Shown here: positions 6,772 to 8,815 of the stretch, piece by piece
Layout of the letters: every line of letters starts with the position of its first letter
Numbering within the stretch: position 1 is the first letter of the stretch
Assembly: GCA_020348625.1 (NCBI GenBank)
Contig: CP070752.1
Span: 1,677,074 to 1,685,888, forward strand
Source of the DNA: Deltaproteobacteria bacterium
GTDB taxonomy: Bacteria > Desulfobacterota > DSM-4660 > Desulfatiglandales > B25-G16
Reading direction: 5' to 3'
Length of the DNA stretch: 8,815 nucleotides
The notes under the pieces: model-generated
Told to the model about the DNA's origin: nothing
Seen by the model: the letters and a program-made list of their open reading frames with translations, nothing else
The model's database searches: none
Program-made: the position numbers and the translations under genes

Positions 6772-8043
6772 CTATTTGAAGAACCCCTTTGGTACCACTA
6801 CAATGCCGCGCGGTGTTACGGTGAAGTGCTTATTATCCTCGTCTGGGTTGTATCCGATTTCCGTATATTCGGGGATGGCGTTATGCTTGTCTATAATAGC
6901 CTTCTTGATTCTGCAATGGCGACCCACGATTACCTCGTCCATAATGACCGATTCTTCCACCGTTGCCCAGCTCCGGACTATCACGTAATAGGAAATGATT
7001 GAGTTTCTCACGATGCCGCTTATTATGGATCCAGGCGCCACAAGGGAGTCGAGGGCCTTACCTACTCGAAAGCCTTCGGGCCTTTCATTGCTGAAGACGA
7101 ACTTTGCAGGCGGAGCCGGATGTTGGTAGGTGTGTATGGGCCACTTACGGCCATAGAGGTTGAACGAAGGATCTAGGCCGGTGAGATCCATATTGGCATT
7201 CCAATAAGCATCCAGTGTTCCCACATCCCTCCAGTAGGAAGAGTCTCGTATTCTGGGCTCCAACCGGAGTCTGAGTTCACCGCTTTCATCGGTATCGTAG
7301 ACGTAGTCCTCGATTCTGTTTTGTTGCCGAAAGGGATAGGCATACACCCGCGATCCGGAGATCAGATAGGGTATAATGTCTTTGCCGAAGTCATCCTTGT
7401 TAATGGCTTTTAAGGCGTCTAAGAGCGTTTCCGTTCTAAAAAGGTAAATGCCCATGGAGGCGAGCACGTGATTCGCGTCCCCAGGGATGGTTTTGGGGTT
7501 TTCCTTCGGTTTTTCCTCAAATCCGAGCACACGAAAATCCTCATCAACCTCTGCCACGCCCACCTGAGAGGCCAACTCCTTTTGAACCTCAATGAGGGCG
7601 ATGCTCATGTCCGCTTGTTTCTCTTGGTGATATCCTAGGAATAGGCTGTAATCCATCTTATAGATGTGGTCACCGGATAAAATGAGAACGTATTCGGGCC
7701 TGGTTTGTTCAATAAGGTAGAGGTTTTGGCGAATCGAGTCTGCGGTGCCTCGGTACCAATCTCCACTGATCCGTTGTTGAGGCGGGACAATCTTCAGAAA
7801 GTGGCCCAGCTTGTGATTGAATATATTCCAGCCGTCTTCCAGATGATCGGTGAGGGACTGGGATTTATATTGGGGCAGAAGAATAATCTTGTAAAGCTGA
7901 GAGTTGACACAATTACTGAGGGTGAGATCCACGAGCCGATAAACACCGCCAAAGGGGACTGCCGGCTTGGTTCGGTCCTGGGTGAGTGGCATAAGCCGCT
8001 CTCCCCGGCCTCCGGCCATGATGAAGGTAAGCGTGTTTTTCAT
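6772..8043 (-). CDS. glgC: Glucose-1-phosphate adenylyltransferase (ADP-glucose pyrophosphorylase)
   Basis: Cytoplasmic enzyme making ADP-glucose and pyrophosphate from ATP and glucose 1-phosphate, the committed step of bacterial glycogen synthesis. The 423-residue protein has the usual length. The N-terminal nucleotidyltransferase domain contains AGGRGERLMPLT (10-21) and WYRGTADSIRQN (96-107). SGDHIYKMDY (123-132) holds the metal-binding catalytic Asp at 125, and GFEEKP (174-179) holds the glucose-1-phosphate Lys at 178. YWRDVGTLDAYWNANMDL (270-287) leads into the C-terminal left-handed beta-helix. In the activator region GGVYR (32-36), Val replaces the Lys that binds fructose 1,6-bisphosphate in E. 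coli (Lys39), so allosteric control may differ. The ATG at 8043 lacks a recognisable Shine-Dalgarno sequence but follows a strong promoter at the right distance. It converges on larC; no other glg gene is in the window. Confidence 0.95.
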   Translation of the reverse strand: MKNTLTFIMAGGRGERLMPLTQDRTKPAVPFGGVYRLVDLTLSNCVNSQLYKIILLPQYKSQSLTDHLEDGWNIFNHKLGHFLKIVPPQQRISGDWYRGTADSIRQNLYLIEQTRPEYVLILSGDHIYKMDYSLFLGYHQEKQADMSIALIEVQKELASQVGVAEVDEDFRVLGFEEKPKENPKTIPGDANHVLASMGIYLFRTETLLDALKAINKDDFGKDIIPYLISGSRVYAYPFRQQNRIEDYVYDTDESGELRLRLEPRIRDSSYWRDVGTLDAYWNANMDLTGLDPSFNLYGRKWPIHTYQHPAPPAKFVFSNERPEGFRVGKALDSLVAPGSIISGIVRNSIISYYVIVRSWATVEESVIMDEVIVGRHCRIKKAIIDKHNAIPEYTEIGYNPDEDNKHFTVTPRGIVVVPKGFFK

Positions 8044-8078
8044 GATATAGGTGAGTTACCGGTAGCATCCACTTTTTA

Positions 8079-8107
8079 AGTATGAGAAAGGCGATGGGGT
8101 ATGTCAA
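8079..8107 (-). promoter_or_regulatory. Sigma70-type promoter of glgC
   Basis: On the minus strand a perfect -35 TTGACA (8107-8102) is followed by exactly 17 bases and a -10 CATACT (8084-8079; four of six, keeping the key A and final T). Transcription would begin near 8072, giving a leader of about 30 bases before the glgC ATG. That leader contains the 8-base palindrome TACCGGTA at 8057-8064. Confidence 0.7.
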
Positions 8108-8154
8108 GGGAAATGGAAAGAGTACTGGAAAGACAAATCAGAAGGGAGCTTATA

Positions 8155-8173
8155 AGGGGCTCTGAGAGCCCCC
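8155..8173 (-). terminator. Probable terminator hairpin after the outer-membrane protein gene
   Basis: Arms GGGGCTC (8156-8162) and GAGCCCC (8166-8172) form a perfect 7-bp stem with a 3-base loop, extendable by one G-U pair on the minus strand. It begins 8 bases beyond the stop of the leftward gene and sits before the glgC promoter. The following minus-strand bases are TTATAAG, only a weak U-tract, so termination efficiency is uncertain. The same stem read on the plus strand has no transcript known to use it. Confidence 0.5.
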
Positions 8174-8181
8174 AATCGTTT

Positions 8182-8815
8182 TCAGAAGCTTATGGTGATG
8201 GCCACATATGGCCCGGACATGTCGTAATCGAGGAGAACATCTTCTTCATCAACGTCTATGACGAAGGTCTTGTAACCCCCGTGAATGCCAATAAAAGGAA
8301 ACGGAGTCCATGATATATCACCCACAAGCTCATACATTGAATCTCCGGAGTAGGTCATGGCCGTTCCCCTCACCCTGGCCTCAAGGATATCGGCAATAAT
8401 CCCTATGTGGAGGTTGAGACCGACCATGGGAATCGGCAGGGTAAAGTCCTCTTTTTCGTCGAGCCCGGTGGTTTTGAGGCTCACCTCGCCGTCAAGGTAT
8501 TTGACCTGGAAGACACCGCCCAAGGAGAAACCGGCGAGCGCATTTTCCAGATTAATGAAATCGTATTGATAGTGAAAATCGATCATCTTATATTCGATTG
8601 AAGAGCTCACGAGGTCACCAATCGAATAGGTTTTTCCGTCGAAGACAATATCTCTGGTGAGCACATTGCTGCCCGAGTAGTCAACCTTGGTGTAAGTAAG
8701 ATCAAGGTGATGTTTACCGACCCCAACAAATGCTTCTACTGAAGGATAGTCTTCGTCTTGTAACGCCAGATCGTGCTCAAAATCTACGGTATCGCCGATG
8801 GTGCCAGCCTCATCA
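8182..8815 (-). CDS. Outer-membrane beta-barrel protein, N-terminus cut by window edge
   Basis: I do not recognise a named family. The frame is open from the right edge (first full codon at 8814) to the TGA at 8184-8182, giving 210 visible residues; the true start lies outside the window. An internal GTG at 8664 is not needed as a start because the frame continues upstream of it. The protein alternates polar and hydrophobic residues in strands of about 8-12, for example SVEAFVGVGKHHLDLTYTKV near the beginning, with charged turn segments such as DVDEEDVLLDYD near the end. It finishes GPYVAITISF: a terminal Phe with hydrophobic residues at -3 and -5, the classic signal for BAM-dependent insertion in the outer membrane. 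Gly and aromatic residues are frequent and cysteines absent. A small porin or structural barrel is likely; substrate and role are unknown. A hairpin follows its stop. Confidence 0.75.
   Translation of the reverse strand, partial: DEAGTIGDTVDFEHDLALQDEDYPSVEAFVGVGKHHLDLTYTKVDYSGSNVLTRDIVFDGKTYSIGDLVSSSIEYKMIDFHYQYDFINLENALAGFSLGGVFQVKYLDGEVSLKTTGLDEKEDFTLPIPMVGLNLHIGIIADILEARVRGTAMTYSGDSMYELVGDISWTPFPFIGIHGGYKTFVIDVDEEDVLLDYDMSGPYVAITISF

Noticed and set aside
8101..8313. 70-residue plus-strand open frame near the glgC promoter
   Set aside because: It overlaps the glgC promoter and terminator hairpin and then runs antisense to the barrel gene; no ribosome binding site or recognisable family.
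8182..8664. Complete 160-residue small barrel protein starting at the GTG at 8664
   Set aside because: The same frame stays open to the window edge and the upstream residues also look like barrel strands, so the gene is longer and truncated by the window.
1..8815. Mobile element, defence system or CRISPR array
   Set aside because: No transposase, integrase, toxin, nuclease or regularly spaced direct repeat was seen; all large genes are conserved housekeeping families and composition is even.

Overview
The window looks like chromosomal, housekeeping DNA from a Gram-negative bacterium, most likely a deltaproteobacterium (Desulfobacterota / Syntrophobacterales-like). This placement rests on the look of the YifB, DksA and GlgC proteins, on the rpoZ-linked gene order and on an outer-membrane beta-barrel gene at the right edge. 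It is an inference from memory of protein families, not a database result. Base composition and codon use look even throughout. I see no tRNA, rRNA, insertion sequence, CRISPR array or phage gene.

Layout. Positions 1-3412 (minus strand) hold a two-gene unit, yifB/comM followed by a class A penicillin-binding protein (PBP1A-like). The two overlap by 4 bases (ATGA), and the PBP runs off the left edge before its KTG motif. Positions 3413-3648 are a divergent intergenic region with a near-consensus sigma70 promoter for the rightward genes and two inverted repeats. Positions 3649-6699 (plus strand) hold a compact run: rpoZ (RNA polymerase omega), dnaJ (J-domain co-chaperone), a dksA-type zinc-finger regulator and larC (nickel insertase for the nickel-pincer nucleotide cofactor). 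Gaps are 2, 22 and 15 bases, so this is probably one operon. Positions 6772-8043 (minus strand) hold glgC (ADP-glucose pyrophosphorylase), convergent with larC and with its own good promoter at 8079-8107. Positions 8182-8815 (minus strand) are the C-terminal part of an unassigned outer-membrane beta-barrel protein, ending in a probable terminator hairpin.

How the genes fit together. The best functional theme is stringent control: omega and DksA each contribute to one of the two ppGpp sites on RNA polymerase described in E. coli. Both are encoded in the same short operon, around a DnaJ that is not next to dnaK or grpE. The residues expected to contact ppGpp are present in both proteins. LarC at the operon end and the neighbouring glgC, yifB and PBP genes have no obvious direct link.

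I looked for a new system and did not find a convincing one. The findings are modest observations on gene order, protein tails, conserved or altered residues and regulatory sites.
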